A DNA stretch of 64,000 nt from an uncultured Clostridia bacterium (GCA_932222125.1 CAKNZJ010000122.1:124001-188000); one strand, 5' to 3'. Shown: positions 36,156-46,059, counted from the first letter of the stretch. Program-made: numbers and translations. Notes: a model not told the origin generated them from the letters alone.

Positions 36156-36181
36156 GAACTCTCCTCCTCTCCTAAGCGTAA

Positions 36182-39100
36182 TTAGCCTAGTTGGGTGATG
36201 CCCCCATTCTTGATGGTAAGCTGCATTTTTTCTAGAAACTGCTGGATCTTAATCTGTTCTGCCTGTGTTCCGGCTTTGTATCTCTCCTCCAGAATGCCAC
36301 GCAGATCCTTTTCATCATGAGTGGTCATGGTATAGTAGGAGCCAACAATCCCATCATTCTGCAGTGTATACGCGAAGTCTCGTGCAAAACGCTGCCACTC
36401 CCAATATTTATCAGTAAAATGCGATCCGGATTTATCAATTTCGCTGTTTTTTAGGGGAACTCCATTAACCAAAAACTTATCTGGTGTGCAGGCATACCCC
36501 AGACCTGTACTCACGCCTGCGACACCCAATAGCCCAACATAGGTTTCCCCATACTCTCTGTTTATGGTTATATTGCTATTCTTGTTTTGCAATACTTGAG
36601 GCAGTAATTCACCGGCTATCTGACTAAAGGTGTTATCAGCGGTCACAAGCTGCGCTAGATCCCGGCCTACTATCGTTGTCGATATAGTACCTGGATGATG
36701 AAAACCAGCCACAGGGAAGTGAACCTTATTGATCAGCTGATAAGGCTTGCCCAAGGCCAGGGCATTTTTCAAGGTCTCGTTACCTGTCCCATCCCCAATC
36801 TTAAATTTGGTCTCAACATAATAAGTGAAATGGGGGCCTACCCAACCCAGTTCATCCTTGCTACCATAGTCCTTAGCTGGCGTATACTGATAGGTGCCTT
36901 TTGATTCCCCGGCAGTTCCGTCCTCATTCTGGGGCGCCTGGATAGCTTCACCAAAAGCCCATCTGATGTCCAGTAGCCTTTGGGAATTGGTTTGGAACAT
37001 CATGAGCGTTCCCAACGTAATGGAATCGGACTCCTGCTCCATCACAATGCGATGCTTTACAGGTTCCATTCTAAACCGGGCAAACGTATACACAGTCGAT
37101 ACCATTGAACCTACCCCTGTGACACTATTAATGTTTTGCCCAATCAGCTTGTCATACTTTTCAGTGGCACCATCATTTATGGTTGGATAGGTCCATCCGT
37201 ACCTGACTTGTGGGGCCGTAGGGGGGCCAGCGGGAGCTAGGGTGGTCTGATAGGATATCATCAGCGGCATGCATTGTCCCACATAGTAAGGATAGAAGTT
37301 ATCCAAGCTCAAATCTAAACCGTTATTCTTCGCCCGACTGAATCTTATTCTGCCATTACTATCAACCTTACTAGGATCCTGGCCTGGGTCCATCTCATAA
37401 ATACCTGCGTGTTTATCACGAGACTGAGGGATGGTTTCATTAGACACTCTCAGCTCTCCCTTGGGCGCACCCTCGGTCTTGCTGTTTTTTAATTTGCCGG
37501 AACTGTCCAATCCGGTCATCTTAACGTTGCTGGGGATGACCAGTCCCTGGGTCACTAGCACCTGTCCATTCAGGTCCAGATAGACAATGCCATCTGTCTC
37601 ATCCAGGTTCCCCACATCTCTAAAGTCAACATATGCCTCCCGGATGGCCAGATCATTCCAGTTTGTAATAGTTATCCCCCAATATTGCGACTGATCGATT
37701 AATCTGACAATATATGCCTTTTCCCTGGTTTCACGATCGGTAACATTTCCTACCTGGGCCAGGGCCTCGGAAACAGTGGTATATCGCATGAGATCGCCGT
37801 TATCATGCTTCATTACTTCGCCCAATCGGGTCACCAGCTCGGCCACGTACCGTATATCCGGGCACTCCCAATACAGAGAATACACCGTGTTTGCGCCGTT
37901 ACCCTGGCTCCTCTCACGGGCAGTGGCCCTGGTGCCACCCAAATCGTAATGGAATCCCACATACCGCTGACTTCCCACTGTAGTAATTCCAAACTCCTGC
38001 TCCTTTATATCCTGATCAGAGCGCAAGCTGTTATCGGGATTGTGGTCATAGCTGATGCCCACATAAAAATTGAAGTCCATTTGACCGCTTACCTGAATCA
38101 GCTTGTTAGTGGGATCTCCAATGTTTACATTGCGCTGCTCCCAGCCACCTGCCGCATTCCTATAATTATTCCTGTGAACAGTTCCCTTGACTGACTTAAT
38201 ATATGCTGAGTCATGGACTATATCAAAGATAATAGGCTGGGAAGCAGTGCCGGTCACTGTTGTATAGATGGCGCCCTTGGCTCCCACTGTGTTGTCAGTA
38301 ATATGGGTTTCCTGTAAGGTGATAGTGCCACCGTTCTCCACCTGGATCATGCCCTTGCTTCTGAGATTCGCACTGTTGTTGCTCTTAACTGTGGATTCGG
38401 TCAGCGTGACTCTTCCTCCGTTGGTGATCTCGATCATGGGGTTTTGGTCATTAAGACAGTTGTTACCTGTGAATGTACTCCTGGTCAGGGTCACAGCAGT
38501 GCTGCTCTCGATCAGGGAGTATACAGTATGAATATCGGAAATTGTCAGGCTATGTAGGTTCAAACTGCCGCCCGCAGTCCCCCGATAGAAACCAGGCGCC
38601 CGCACATTACTACCGCTGCCTGTAAAGTTGACATTACGGATACTGAGGGGCTTGCCCCAGCCGCTAAACAGATAGTCGCTGCCTGCGCCCACACTGATGG
38701 AGACAGGGGCGGTTACCCCGGAAGCAGGCTGGATATTGATGTTCCTGATCCGGGCGGTATTTGCATCGCTTCCGGCAGTCCATCCCACCGTTTGCCCAGC
38801 AGGGAAGTAGGAGGTGGTGCTGTCCATCACATAGATGTTTACCACATAGTTAGACTCATCGTTCTTAATGTTGTTCAACGCCGCGTACAAAGACCCATAA
38901 GGGTTGGTTCTAGTGCCCAGAGGGCCTGTCGCAGTGGTGGGTGCAGCGCCTACATAATACTCAAACACAGTCAGCCATTTCAAGTCATTGTCCACTACCT
39001 GAGCGGTAAACGTTTCCTTCTGAGACTTGATGTCGGTGTAAAACACCTCAGAGTTATCGCTATTTTGTGCAGTGTAGCCGTTGCTGTTACCAAACTTCTT

Positions 39101-41908
39101 ATTAAAGCTGGGGCCAGTGGGACTGCCAAAATTATCGTACACCCCCACACTGCCGGTGACGTTTCCGGTAAGATTAAGGACGCTCTCGCCCCTGACCTCC
39201 AGGTTCTTTTCCTCTGAGCCTCTCTGGTTTCCGCTAATTGTTATATCACCATTGAGATTCACTGTGGAGTTGCCATCTGCTTGGATCGCTGCAGCGGTGG
39301 CGCCTGCGGTCTTATTGTTGTTGATGACCTTGGTACCGTTTCTGAGCACCAGGATGGCATTTCTATTTCCCTCTATCCAAATTAGCGGCTTACTAGGCGT
39401 GGATCCGTTATTTTCAACGACAACATTGTCCAGAATCAGCTGGGCATTGGTGCCCGTCACATCGATCAGGGAGGCATCGCCAGCAGTGTTTCCTTTGATG
39501 AAGCCGCCGGTCATGGTGATCTGCGCGTTACCGTGGAATAAGGCAAAGCTAAACTGGTTATTTTGGAATGTACAGTTATTGACCGTAATTTTTTGGGGAT
39601 TAGCTGCGGTCGTTTTTGCCTCAATAAAATACACGCTATTCCCAACTTGCTTAAAATTCTGCACTGTAACATTGGTCAGTGTCAAATCATTCGTGCCCTT
39701 GAAAAACGTTCCAGTGCTTTGATTGTTGCCGTCGAAGACGAGGTTTTGGATCACCAGCGGCACACCAACATTTTCAAACATCTTCTGGTTGGTGCTCGTC
39801 ACATTGATCTTTGTTGCTTGGGTCACATTCTCATCTCTTTGGATAGTGATTTTCGTCAGGTTGCGGCCGCCAAACCCAGCACTGGCATTCCATCCATCAC
39901 TGACGCCTTGGGCATAGGGTGCGTTGTCCAAAACCTTGATGACAACCTCTTCCCTTCTGTCCTGGGTCCGTACGGCAATGGACTGTAGCGCCGACCTTAG
40001 GTCAGCGAAGGGCTTATCGCGTTGGCCAGCATTCTTGTCGTTAATATCAGTTGTTCTATTAGCATGGCTGCCGCTGACATAGTAGTCATACTCATGCTGA
40101 CCCCAGTAAATATTCCTTTGACTCTGTGTAGCATACAGAAATGCCGCCTGCTGCGCCTCCGTAGGGGTTTGGTGCTCTGTATTTCGGTCAGATACCAGGA
40201 TATCCTTGTCAACGACATCCTTTGCATGGTCAGCCGTGACCGCATATGCAACCCATTGACCTGCTTTATTGCCCCACCTTGGGTTTGATGTATCGGTCTT
40301 GATGTCTACGCCCACTTTGCTGGCCAGATTGTTGCCTCCGGCAGTCACATTCCCCAATACCCATGAGATAAGAATACCCTTATTATTCTGTAAGTTAGAC
40401 TCATAGTTCATGAACACATTGCGCTGCTGCCAAGCATTATTATACCATTTGTTGTTGTAGATATAGACGCCACGCTTCAGCTCCATGCTGGTAGCGTTAT
40501 CCAGATAGACAGCCGCGCCGGCATTGGATCCTGCATTATTGCCGGCCCAACGGCTAGTGTTATTGCGGATGACGCAATTCTCCAAGGTTAGTCTTCCGCT
40601 GTTCGGCCCCATATAAATGGCACCTGCCAGACCCTCGCCGGTGTTGTTTTCAATCACCGTATCGGTTAGCGTAATAGATCCTCTTCCCAATGCAGAAATG
40701 GCACCGGCTCTCGCCTTGTCCGTTTGGCCTCCGCTAAAATGATTGTTCCGAATGGTACAGTTTGTCATGATGACAGTACCGCTACCCTCTGCAATAATGG
40801 GGCTGGAGATCGTATAGTTCCTGTTTTCATTCCGAAAGTTCTCTATGGTCACGTTCTCCAGTATCAGGGTTCCTCCGTCCTTGGCCCTGCCAATGCTGCC
40901 GTTACCCTCAGCCTCAGAGGGCCGCGAGCCATCCTTGCGGACACCCTGGAGGGTTATGTTCCTCACGGTCGCCGTGTACCCATTGCCGCTCCGTATCCAG
41001 TCATCATCTACACCACTCGTCTTGGGGGTGAGCGCGGTGATGGTCATCCCACCTCCGTCGATGATCGCGTTGTGAGTGTCAAATGTGCCATAATGTGTTG
41101 CGCCGGCGGATGCGTGGGGCCAGAACGGGGCCACTACTCCCGTTGATGGGTAATTTATGCTGTAACCGTCGAGTAGGAATGAGCTGTTATTCTGATATAA
41201 GTAGTTCCCCGGCACAATCCATATTACAAGGGTATCTATTCTGCCATTAGATTGTTGCATTATCTCTTGCCCCTTCACTACCGCCGCTCCATAGTTAGTA
41301 AAGGGACGCTGGGGGCCGCCGTTTTCGTTGGCAAACGTGGAGGTGGGCCCGCCATAGTCCGCACAGAGCCATACATGGACCTTGTTGTTTTCTTGAATAG
41401 GTATCCATGAGCCGTTCCACGCAGAAGGCCACCCGGCGGTAAAGTCGGCGAGGGTGACCCGATCCTCCATGTTGACGACCGGCTCACCAAGTAAAGTATT
41501 GACCAGGTTCCCCCAAGCCTGCCAATCCTCATCCTCCGTCGCAAGGCCGGCAATGGAGAGGCGCTTGTCATCGCTGAGGCGCTCCCACCAGGCACGAAAC
41601 TCCTCAATAGGGCCATCAATGGCGGGGTGACTATCCTTCAGCCCCAACTCGCCCAGACGGTACATCCACTCCTCAAAGTCGTCCTCAGGCAGGTTGGGGA
41701 CAAAGTCCAGCTTCTGCTCCTGGGTGAGGGTCTCCCACCAAGCCAAAATATCACTCTCCTGAGCATCTGCGGCAGGAGCCCCCGCCAAAGCTTCTGTCCC
41801 CGCAGCCAGGGTACCAGCTTCCTCCCCTGCGGTAGCAAAAGCATATGCGGGGATAGCACCTATGGTCAAAGCCACGGCTACCAACAACGCAATCAGCTTT
41901 TTCTTCAT
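36182..41908 (-). CDS. very large secreted right-handed beta-helix (adhesin-like) protein
   Basis: 1908 residues. The ATG at 41908 was chosen with AGGAGG nine bases upstream. A signal peptide (about 1-25) is followed by two copies of a helical module (AWWETLTQEQKLDF about 52; AWWERLSDDKRLSI about 104). Several blocks of beta-helix repeats rich in Asn, Thr and Val follow, such as LTLENCVIRNNTSR and VTLTESTVKSNNS. Block starts carry a similar cap: QRPFTNYGAAV near 203, DKPFADLRSAL near 632, TNPYGSLYAAL near 1003 and a weaker MRYTTVSEAL near 1383. The last 350 residues form a different, non-repetitive domain. No LPXTG, SLH or membrane anchor was seen, so the mode of retention is unknown. It is probably a polysaccharide-binding or adhesive surface protein. 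Confidence 0.82.
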   Translation of the reverse strand: MKKKLIALLVAVALTIGAIPAYAFATAGEEAGTLAAGTEALAGAPAADAQESDILAWWETLTQEQKLDFVPNLPEDDFEEWMYRLGELGLKDSHPAIDGPIEEFRAWWERLSDDKRLSIAGLATEDEDWQAWGNLVNTLLGEPVVNMEDRVTLADFTAGWPSAWNGSWIPIQENNKVHVWLCADYGGPTSTFANENGGPQRPFTNYGAAVVKGQEIMQQSNGRIDTLVIWIVPGNYLYQNNSSFLLDGYSINYPSTGVVAPFWPHASAGATHYGTFDTHNAIIDGGGMTITALTPKTSGVDDDWIRSGNGYTATVRNITLQGVRKDGSRPSEAEGNGSIGRAKDGGTLILENVTIENFRNENRNYTISSPIIAEGSGTVIMTNCTIRNNHFSGGQTDKARAGAISALGRGSITLTDTVIENNTGEGLAGAIYMGPNSGRLTLENCVIRNNTSRWAGNNAGSNAGAAVYLDNATSMELKRGVYIYNNKWYNNAWQQRNVFMNYESNLQNNKGILISWVLGNVTAGGNNLASKVGVDIKTDTSNPRWGNKAGQWVAYAVTADHAKDVVDKDILVSDRNTEHQTPTEAQQAAFLYATQSQRNIYWGQHEYDYYVSGSHANRTTDINDKNAGQRDKPFADLRSALQSIAVRTQDRREEVVIKVLDNAPYAQGVSDGWNASAGFGGRNLTKITIQRDENVTQATKINVTSTNQKMFENVGVPLVIQNLVFDGNNQSTGTFFKGTNDLTLTNVTVQNFKQVGNSVYFIEAKTTAANPQKITVNNCTFQNNQFSFALFHGNAQITMTGGFIKGNTAGDASLIDVTGTNAQLILDNVVVENNGSTPSKPLIWIEGNRNAILVLRNGTKVINNNKTAGATAAAIQADGNSTVNLNGDITISGNQRGSEEKNLEVRGESVLNLTGNVTGSVGVYDNFGSPTGPSFNKKFGNSNGYTAQNSDNSEVFYTDIKSQKETFTAQVVDNDLKWLTVFEYYVGAAPTTATGPLGTRTNPYGSLYAALNNIKNDESNYVVNIYVMDSTTSYFPAGQTVGWTAGSDANTARIRNINIQPASGVTAPVSISVGAGSDYLFSGWGKPLSIRNVNFTGSGSNVRAPGFYRGTAGGSLNLHSLTISDIHTVYSLIESSTAVTLTRSTFTGNNCLNDQNPMIEITNGGRVTLTESTVKSNNSANLRSKGMIQVENGGTITLQETHITDNTVGAKGAIYTTVTGTASQPIIFDIVHDSAYIKSVKGTVHRNNYRNAAGGWEQRNVNIGDPTNKLIQVSGQMDFNFYVGISYDHNPDNSLRSDQDIKEQEFGITTVGSQRYVGFHYDLGGTRATARERSQGNGANTVYSLYWECPDIRYVAELVTRLGEVMKHDNGDLMRYTTVSEALAQVGNVTDRETREKAYIVRLIDQSQYWGITITNWNDLAIREAYVDFRDVGNLDETDGIVYLDLNGQVLVTQGLVIPSNVKMTGLDSSGKLKNSKTEGAPKGELRVSNETIPQSRDKHAGIYEMDPGQDPSKVDSNGRIRFSRAKNNGLDLSLDNFYPYYVGQCMPLMISYQTTLAPAGPPTAPQVRYGWTYPTINDGATEKYDKLIGQNINSVTGVGSMVSTVYTFARFRMEPVKHRIVMEQESDSITLGTLMMFQTNSQRLLDIRWAFGEAIQAPQNEDGTAGESKGTYQYTPAKDYGSKDELGWVGPHFTYYVETKFKIGDGTGNETLKNALALGKPYQLINKVHFPVAGFHHPGTISTTIVGRDLAQLVTADNTFSQIAGELLPQVLQNKNSNITINREYGETYVGLLGVAGVSTGLGYACTPDKFLVNGVPLKNSEIDKSGSHFTDKYWEWQRFARDFAYTLQNDGIVGSYYTMTTHDEKDLRGILEERYKAGTQAEQIKIQQFLEKMQLTIKNGGITQLG

Positions 41909-42221
41909 AATCCGTTTCCTCCTCATTTATGTATTCCTAGATCACTTAGGTGCATTTTGGCATGAATTGGTCCAAAACGCCGGGGCATCTTCTGAGTCGT
42001 CTGGAGCACACTACTCTCTGCCATTAGGTACATCCAACCTCTTCCCGCCGCAAAGCAGAAGGGGCTATTCCTTACCCGCATCATCCGTTCTTACATGCAG
42101 CAGGCAGTTCACTTTGACACAACCGAAACACTCCCTTCAGAATCCACGGCCAGACCGTACGTCTGCATAAAGCCATTCTAGCCCCAGCATAAAATAGATT
42201 AAGATAATTTATGTCTGTATC
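41909..42221 (-). other. long untranslated leader of the beta-helix protein gene
   Basis: About 300 bases between the promoter and the start codon, with no gene. A short inverted repeat (CAGAC/GTCTG around 42145-42165) is visible, but no known riboswitch class was recognised. Confidence 0.45.
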
Positions 42222-42250
42222 ATTATAATATACTATTTTTAGAAAAACAA
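42222..42250 (-). promoter_or_regulatory. promoter of the beta-helix protein gene
   Basis: On the minus strand TTGTTT (42250-42245), 17 bases, then a perfect TATAAT (42227-42222) in AT-rich sequence. Confidence 0.65.
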
Positions 42251-42376
42251 GGATGTAATGCCATATTTTTCAATAGCAAATATTCGGCTTATCCGGGACA
42301 CAGTGGCGTTTCCCGCTGTATTTTTACCTCAAGTCACAAAATGTAGTGTTTGTTCATTCCACCAGGCACAACATCA

Positions 42377-42382
42377 TATAAT
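42377..42382 (+). promoter_or_regulatory. candidate plus-strand -10 box before an isolated hairpin
   Basis: A perfect TATAAT (42377-42382) with only a weak -35 (TTCATT, 18 bases upstream). It would produce a transcript of about 75 bases ending at the 42407-42463 hairpin. Confidence 0.3.
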
Positions 42383-42406
42383 TTAAGTCCATCTTCTGGA
42401 TTTTCT

Positions 42407-42463
42407 GCAAATGAGTGTCAGAGCAGGCCTCATGGGCCTGCTCTGACACTCATTTGCTTTTTT
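42407..42463. terminator. 23-bp perfect hairpin with plus-strand T-run
   Basis: Arms 42407-42429 and 42435-42457 are perfectly complementary with a 5-base loop, followed by six T (42458-42463). The T-run suits plus-strand transcription. On the minus strand it lies 27 bases after the ABC permease stop codon, so it may also end that operon. Confidence 0.8.
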
Positions 42464-42489
42464 AAGGGCCTTCTCCTTGTCCCCCAGCC

Positions 42490-44475
42490 TCAATCATCCT
42501 CTTTAAAGATGTCCGGATTGTCAATCCAAATCTCGATTCTATTATCTGTTATTGTCGACTCAAAGTTGTCCGGGATCAAACCAGGGCTGGCGGAGGCATT
42601 GCCTTCATGGGGGGGATCTGAGGTGTCCGGAAGCCCAGGTTCCTGGGTGTTCCCCTGGTTTTTCTCCAGGTCGCCCCCCTGCTGATCCAATGCGCTCAAG
42701 GTGTTGACAGCAGTGTCCGGGACCATAAACGTCATGGAAGCATACCGGTCAGCGATCTGCTGATGCTCCTCTCCTCTGTCGGCATTGAATGTCAGCCTGC
42801 CCTTGGACCGCTCTTCCCCGTCCAGGAGATGGGCCAGACTGGGCCGACCGATGGATCCGGACCGAAAGTCCTCCTCCACAGCCTCCAGCAGGAGGACAGC
42901 GTCCTGTTCATAGAAATCCTGACCATTCCCATAGTAAGTCGCATGCAGGCGTCCGTTGTCCTCTAAAATACCGTGAATCTCATCAAAGCCATAGGCTTTC
43001 CAGTACAGATCCCGATCGGCGTAGATCTGCTCCAGCGCCCAAGCGGCGCTTCCCTCCTGGTCCATGTCTGCCGGGTCTATCTCCAGCCGATAGCTGCGGG
43101 ACATGGCACCTCCGCCGCTCAGCCGGTATGTCAGATTCAGGGAGATCAAAAGTCTGTTGGCCTCATCATTTGTCTGACTGCCCTCAACCCGGTGCTCTAG
43201 CGCCCACCGGTGCAGAATGAGCACATTGTCAATCTGGGCCTGGTCCATAATCTCCAGATCCACATATTCGGAGTATTCACCGGCTCCGGTGGGGCTGTAC
43301 AAACCGGTCACCTGTACCGCGCTCACCTTGTCGGAGTCCGGCACCCGCTTCTCAAAGCCGGTCAGGTCAAAATTCACCGCCAACAGCAGCAGAAAGAGCG
43401 TCCCCGCCACCACTGCGGGCCCCTTCCATTTCCGGAATACCTTGAAGGACTTATCCAACATCATCTGGGCAGCAAAGCAGCTTGCCACCCCCCAGAACAG
43501 GATGGCCAGCATCAGCACCACCCTACCGCCTCTCAAGATCTGAGTGGTTAGGCCGCCAAAGCCCAGGCCACCGCATAGAGCCACGCTATACTTAAACACA
43601 GGGTGCAGAACCTTGAACGCCACCAGATCGCCGGCGCTCTCCATCCGACGGGCCCGGTACAGCAGAAGCGCTGCCGCCGTCATCAACACAGCCACACCCG
43701 CATAGATGGCCACATACTGCATTCCATCGGTTTGAAGGATCCACTGGACGCTTCCGTCCGGCTGGTGCACCTCTGCCGTTTCTGTCCAAACCCTGATCAG
43801 CTGGGACATTGGCGACATCCATCTCACCACCTCGTTGTCCTTCCAGTAAGTTTGAGCAAATCCATAACACAATCTGCCCAATACCGTCTGCACAACGGAA
43901 TAAATACCACTCCCCAGCCAATTTACAATGAAGAAGAAGGCCGGCACAGCCAAAATATGTCCCACTAGCATGGCAACCAAAACCGTCAAGCTGTAAAAGA
44001 AAAAGCCGTCGCCGCAAGCAATGCCCAGCCAGCACAGCAGCGGCCCCATCTCTACACCGCCTCCGGCCACCTCCACCAGCAGGGTCAGGCCAAACACAAT
44101 AAGATTGGGAATAATCAAAAAGGCCAGCCCCGCCAAATACTGGATGGAAAACAGCCATTCCCGCCGGAACGGCAGGGCTCCGTAAAAACCTGCCGACCGA
44201 CTGGAGTATAGATGGCTGAATGCCGCCATAGCGGCTATTACTCCAAAGATCATCGACAGCCCCATGACGTTGCCCCCAAATCCCAGCACCGACTGTCTGG
44301 CATACTGCTCAAAAGCAGTCATGCCGTTCACTACCTCCGTCTGTTGGAGCTGCATCAGCCCATTCAGCGGGAGCATTATGACCCAAATCACAAGATAAGT
44401 CACCCAAACGGGCCAAAACCGTCCCACTGTTTTTTTGAAAACCGTCCACTTAGAGCAGGATTTCTCGGAGTGCAT
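42490..44475 (-). CDS. ABC-2-type transporter permease, YtrC/D-like, with extracytoplasmic domain
   Basis: 661 residues. About eight hydrophobic helices lie in the first 360 residues (for example FWPVWVTYLVIWVIMLP at 20-36). A long non-membrane part (about 375-661) follows, ending in a Pro/Gly-rich acidic tail. The arrangement of a GntR regulator, an ATPase and a large permease resembles the Bacillus ytr operon, which responds to cell-wall antibiotics. The gene overlaps the end of the ATPase gene by 26 bases. The substrate cannot be read from the sequence. Confidence 0.8.
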   Translation of the reverse strand: MHSEKSCSKWTVFKKTVGRFWPVWVTYLVIWVIMLPLNGLMQLQQTEVVNGMTAFEQYARQSVLGFGGNVMGLSMIFGVIAAMAAFSHLYSSRSAGFYGALPFRREWLFSIQYLAGLAFLIIPNLIVFGLTLLVEVAGGGVEMGPLLCWLGIACGDGFFFYSLTVLVAMLVGHILAVPAFFFIVNWLGSGIYSVVQTVLGRLCYGFAQTYWKDNEVVRWMSPMSQLIRVWTETAEVHQPDGSVQWILQTDGMQYVAIYAGVAVLMTAAALLLYRARRMESAGDLVAFKVLHPVFKYSVALCGGLGFGGLTTQILRGGRVVLMLAILFWGVASCFAAQMMLDKSFKVFRKWKGPAVVAGTLFLLLLAVNFDLTGFEKRVPDSDKVSAVQVTGLYSPTGAGEYSEYVDLEIMDQAQIDNVLILHRWALEHRVEGSQTNDEANRLLISLNLTYRLSGGGAMSRSYRLEIDPADMDQEGSAAWALEQIYADRDLYWKAYGFDEIHGILEDNGRLHATYYGNGQDFYEQDAVLLLEAVEEDFRSGSIGRPSLAHLLDGEERSKGRLTFNADRGEEHQQIADRYASMTFMVPDTAVNTLSALDQQGGDLEKNQGNTQEPGLPDTSDPPHEGNASASPGLIPDNFESTITDNRIEIWIDNPDIFKEDD

Positions 44476-45352
44476 AATCTTCCCCTCCCATCTCGTAAAT
44501 AAAAATCTCCTCCAGAGTCAGCGGCACTGCCTCCTGGAACAGCGGATTGAGCGTGGAAAAGCTGTTGATCACATCCTCTGGCGTGCCACGTACGATGTAA
44601 GTATAGACGTGCCCCAGGTTGGAGCGGTGGAGCACCTGCAAGTGCTGTGGCAGCTCTGGCGGGTCCATGGTCTGGAAAGAGGTCTGCAGCTTGACAACCC
44701 CCCCTTGCAGATCGGACAAGGAGCGCTCCAGGGCCAGCTTGCCGTGGCTGAGTATCCCCACATGATCGCACACATCCTCCAGTTCCCGCAAGTTGTGGGA
44801 AGATACCAGTATCGTGGTTCCCCGCTCCATCACGTCACCCATGAGCAGCGACCACACCTGCCGTCGCATCACCGGGTCCAGGCCGTCCACCGGTTCATCC
44901 AAAACCAAGTAGTCTGGGCAGCAGCTCAGGGCCAGCCAAAAGGCCGCCTGCTTCTGCATTCCCTTGGACATCCGGCGAATGGCCAAGTTTTCATTCAACT
45001 CCGGAAATGCCTCCTTCAGCTTGGTATACCGATCCAAGTCAAAGGCAGGGTATATTCCTCGGTAAAACCTCATCATGTCCTTTATAGAGGCGGAACCAAA
45101 CTGGTATAGTTCGTCCGGAATCATCGCGATGCGCCGCTTGACCCGAGGATTCTCATAGATGGGTTCCCCCTCCAGCAATATTTCACCGGTATCCTGGCGG
45201 TAGATCCCACACAGGTGGCGCAAAATGGTGGATTTCCCCGCGCCGTTGGGTCCCACCAAACCGTAGACCGCCCCCTTAGGCACTGACATAGTCAACCCAT
45301 CCAAGGCATTAAAGCCATCAAAGCTTTTGACTACATGCTTTACTTCAATCAC
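44450..45352 (-). CDS. ABC transporter ATP-binding protein, YtrB-like
   Basis: 300 residues. Walker A is GPNGAGKST (about 34-42), the signature region reads MSKGMQKQAAF (a variant of LSGGQ found in this subfamily), Walker B is YLVLDEPVDGLDP and the H-loop is VSSHNLREL. It energises the adjacent permease. It lies 14 bases after the GntR gene and overlaps the permease gene, so all three form one operon. Confidence 0.9.
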   Translation of the reverse strand: MIEVKHVVKSFDGFNALDGLTMSVPKGAVYGLVGPNGAGKSTILRHLCGIYRQDTGEILLEGEPIYENPRVKRRIAMIPDELYQFGSASIKDMMRFYRGIYPAFDLDRYTKLKEAFPELNENLAIRRMSKGMQKQAAFWLALSCCPDYLVLDEPVDGLDPVMRRQVWSLLMGDVMERGTTILVSSHNLRELEDVCDHVGILSHGKLALERSLSDLQGGVVKLQTSFQTMDPPELPQHLQVLHRSNLGHVYTYIVRGTPEDVINSFSTLNPLFQEAVPLTLEEIFIYEMGGEDYALREILL

Positions 45353-45366
45353 TTAACCATCTCCCA

Positions 45367-45774
45367 TCAACTAGGGTTGCCGAGCCCCTCCTGATTTTTC
45401 CCATACCCGGCGGAATTCCTTTTATCCCGGACGCACTGTGCTGCGATGCACTCCGGAGTAACCCCCAGATACAACAGCTCTTGAATAATATTATCCAGCA
45501 ACGCCATCAATTCCTTTTGCCGGTCTGCGCCTACATCCCCCGGCAATGCGGCAAAACTGCCCTTGCCCGGCACGGAATAGGCATACCCATCCTGCTCCAG
45601 CCGCTCGTAGGCGCGCTGGATCGTGTTGGGATTAATGGCCAGTGACGATGCCAGCTGCCGCACCGAGGGCAGCTTATCCCCTGCTGAAATCCCCCCGGTG
45701 ATGATGAGCCGGCGCAGACCATCCCATACCTGTTCATAAATTGGGCGGCCATCCCGGCAATTGATCTGGAGCAT
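45367..45774 (-). CDS. GntR-family regulator, YtrA subfamily
   Basis: 135 residues. The winged helix (about 8-75) has GISAGDKLPSVRQLASSLAINPNTIQRAYERLE, the GntR signature split over residues 30-62. The short C-terminal part without a ligand domain is typical of YtrA regulators, which control an adjacent ABC transporter. The ATG at 45774 is chosen (product LQINCRDGRPIYEQV), with AAGGTGAG upstream. A perfect palindrome over its own promoter is the likely operator. Confidence 0.92.
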   Translation of the reverse strand: MLQINCRDGRPIYEQVWDGLRRLIITGGISAGDKLPSVRQLASSLAINPNTIQRAYERLEQDGYAYSVPGKGSFAALPGDVGADRQKELMALLDNIIQELLYLGVTPECIAAQCVRDKRNSAGYGKNQEGLGNPS

Positions 45775-45806
45775 AAATCTACTCACCTTCCCTTCCATTC
45801 GTATTA

Positions 45807-45822
45807 ACTGTACTAGTACAGT
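45807..45822. promoter_or_regulatory. GntR/YtrA operator
   Basis: A perfect 16-base palindrome ACTGTACTAGTACAGT immediately downstream of the -10 box of the gntR-ABC operon. Its place over the start site fits repression by the GntR protein. Confidence 0.75.
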
Positions 45823-45823
45823 C

Positions 45824-45853
45824 ATACTACCATGTTCCCATTACCTTTGTCAA
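45824..45853 (-). promoter_or_regulatory. promoter of the gntR-ABC operon
   Basis: On the minus strand TTGACA (45853-45848), 18 bases, then TAGTAT (45829-45824), with the operator palindrome covering the expected +1. Confidence 0.75.
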
Positions 45854-46059
45854 TATTCCAGTGGAACGTCACGGCAAACCTGGGACATTTCCCGATAGCT
45901 ACTGTTTTAGGAAAAATTGTTAAATTACAAAAGATGGCTGACAACGCCAAAGATTTCTGCTACGATGTTGTTAACCATACCCGAGCGGAGCCAGTTATTC
46001 CAGACCCATCCGTGGGTATTTCTCAGATCGCTACCAAAATTGATGAGGAGGATTTTCCT

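Noticed and set aside
45832..46059. Upstream extension of the HD-domain gene to an ATG at 45832
   Set aside because: The extension overlaps the divergent promoter, lacks a ribosome site and has no domain content; ATG 46060 has GAGGAGGA correctly placed.
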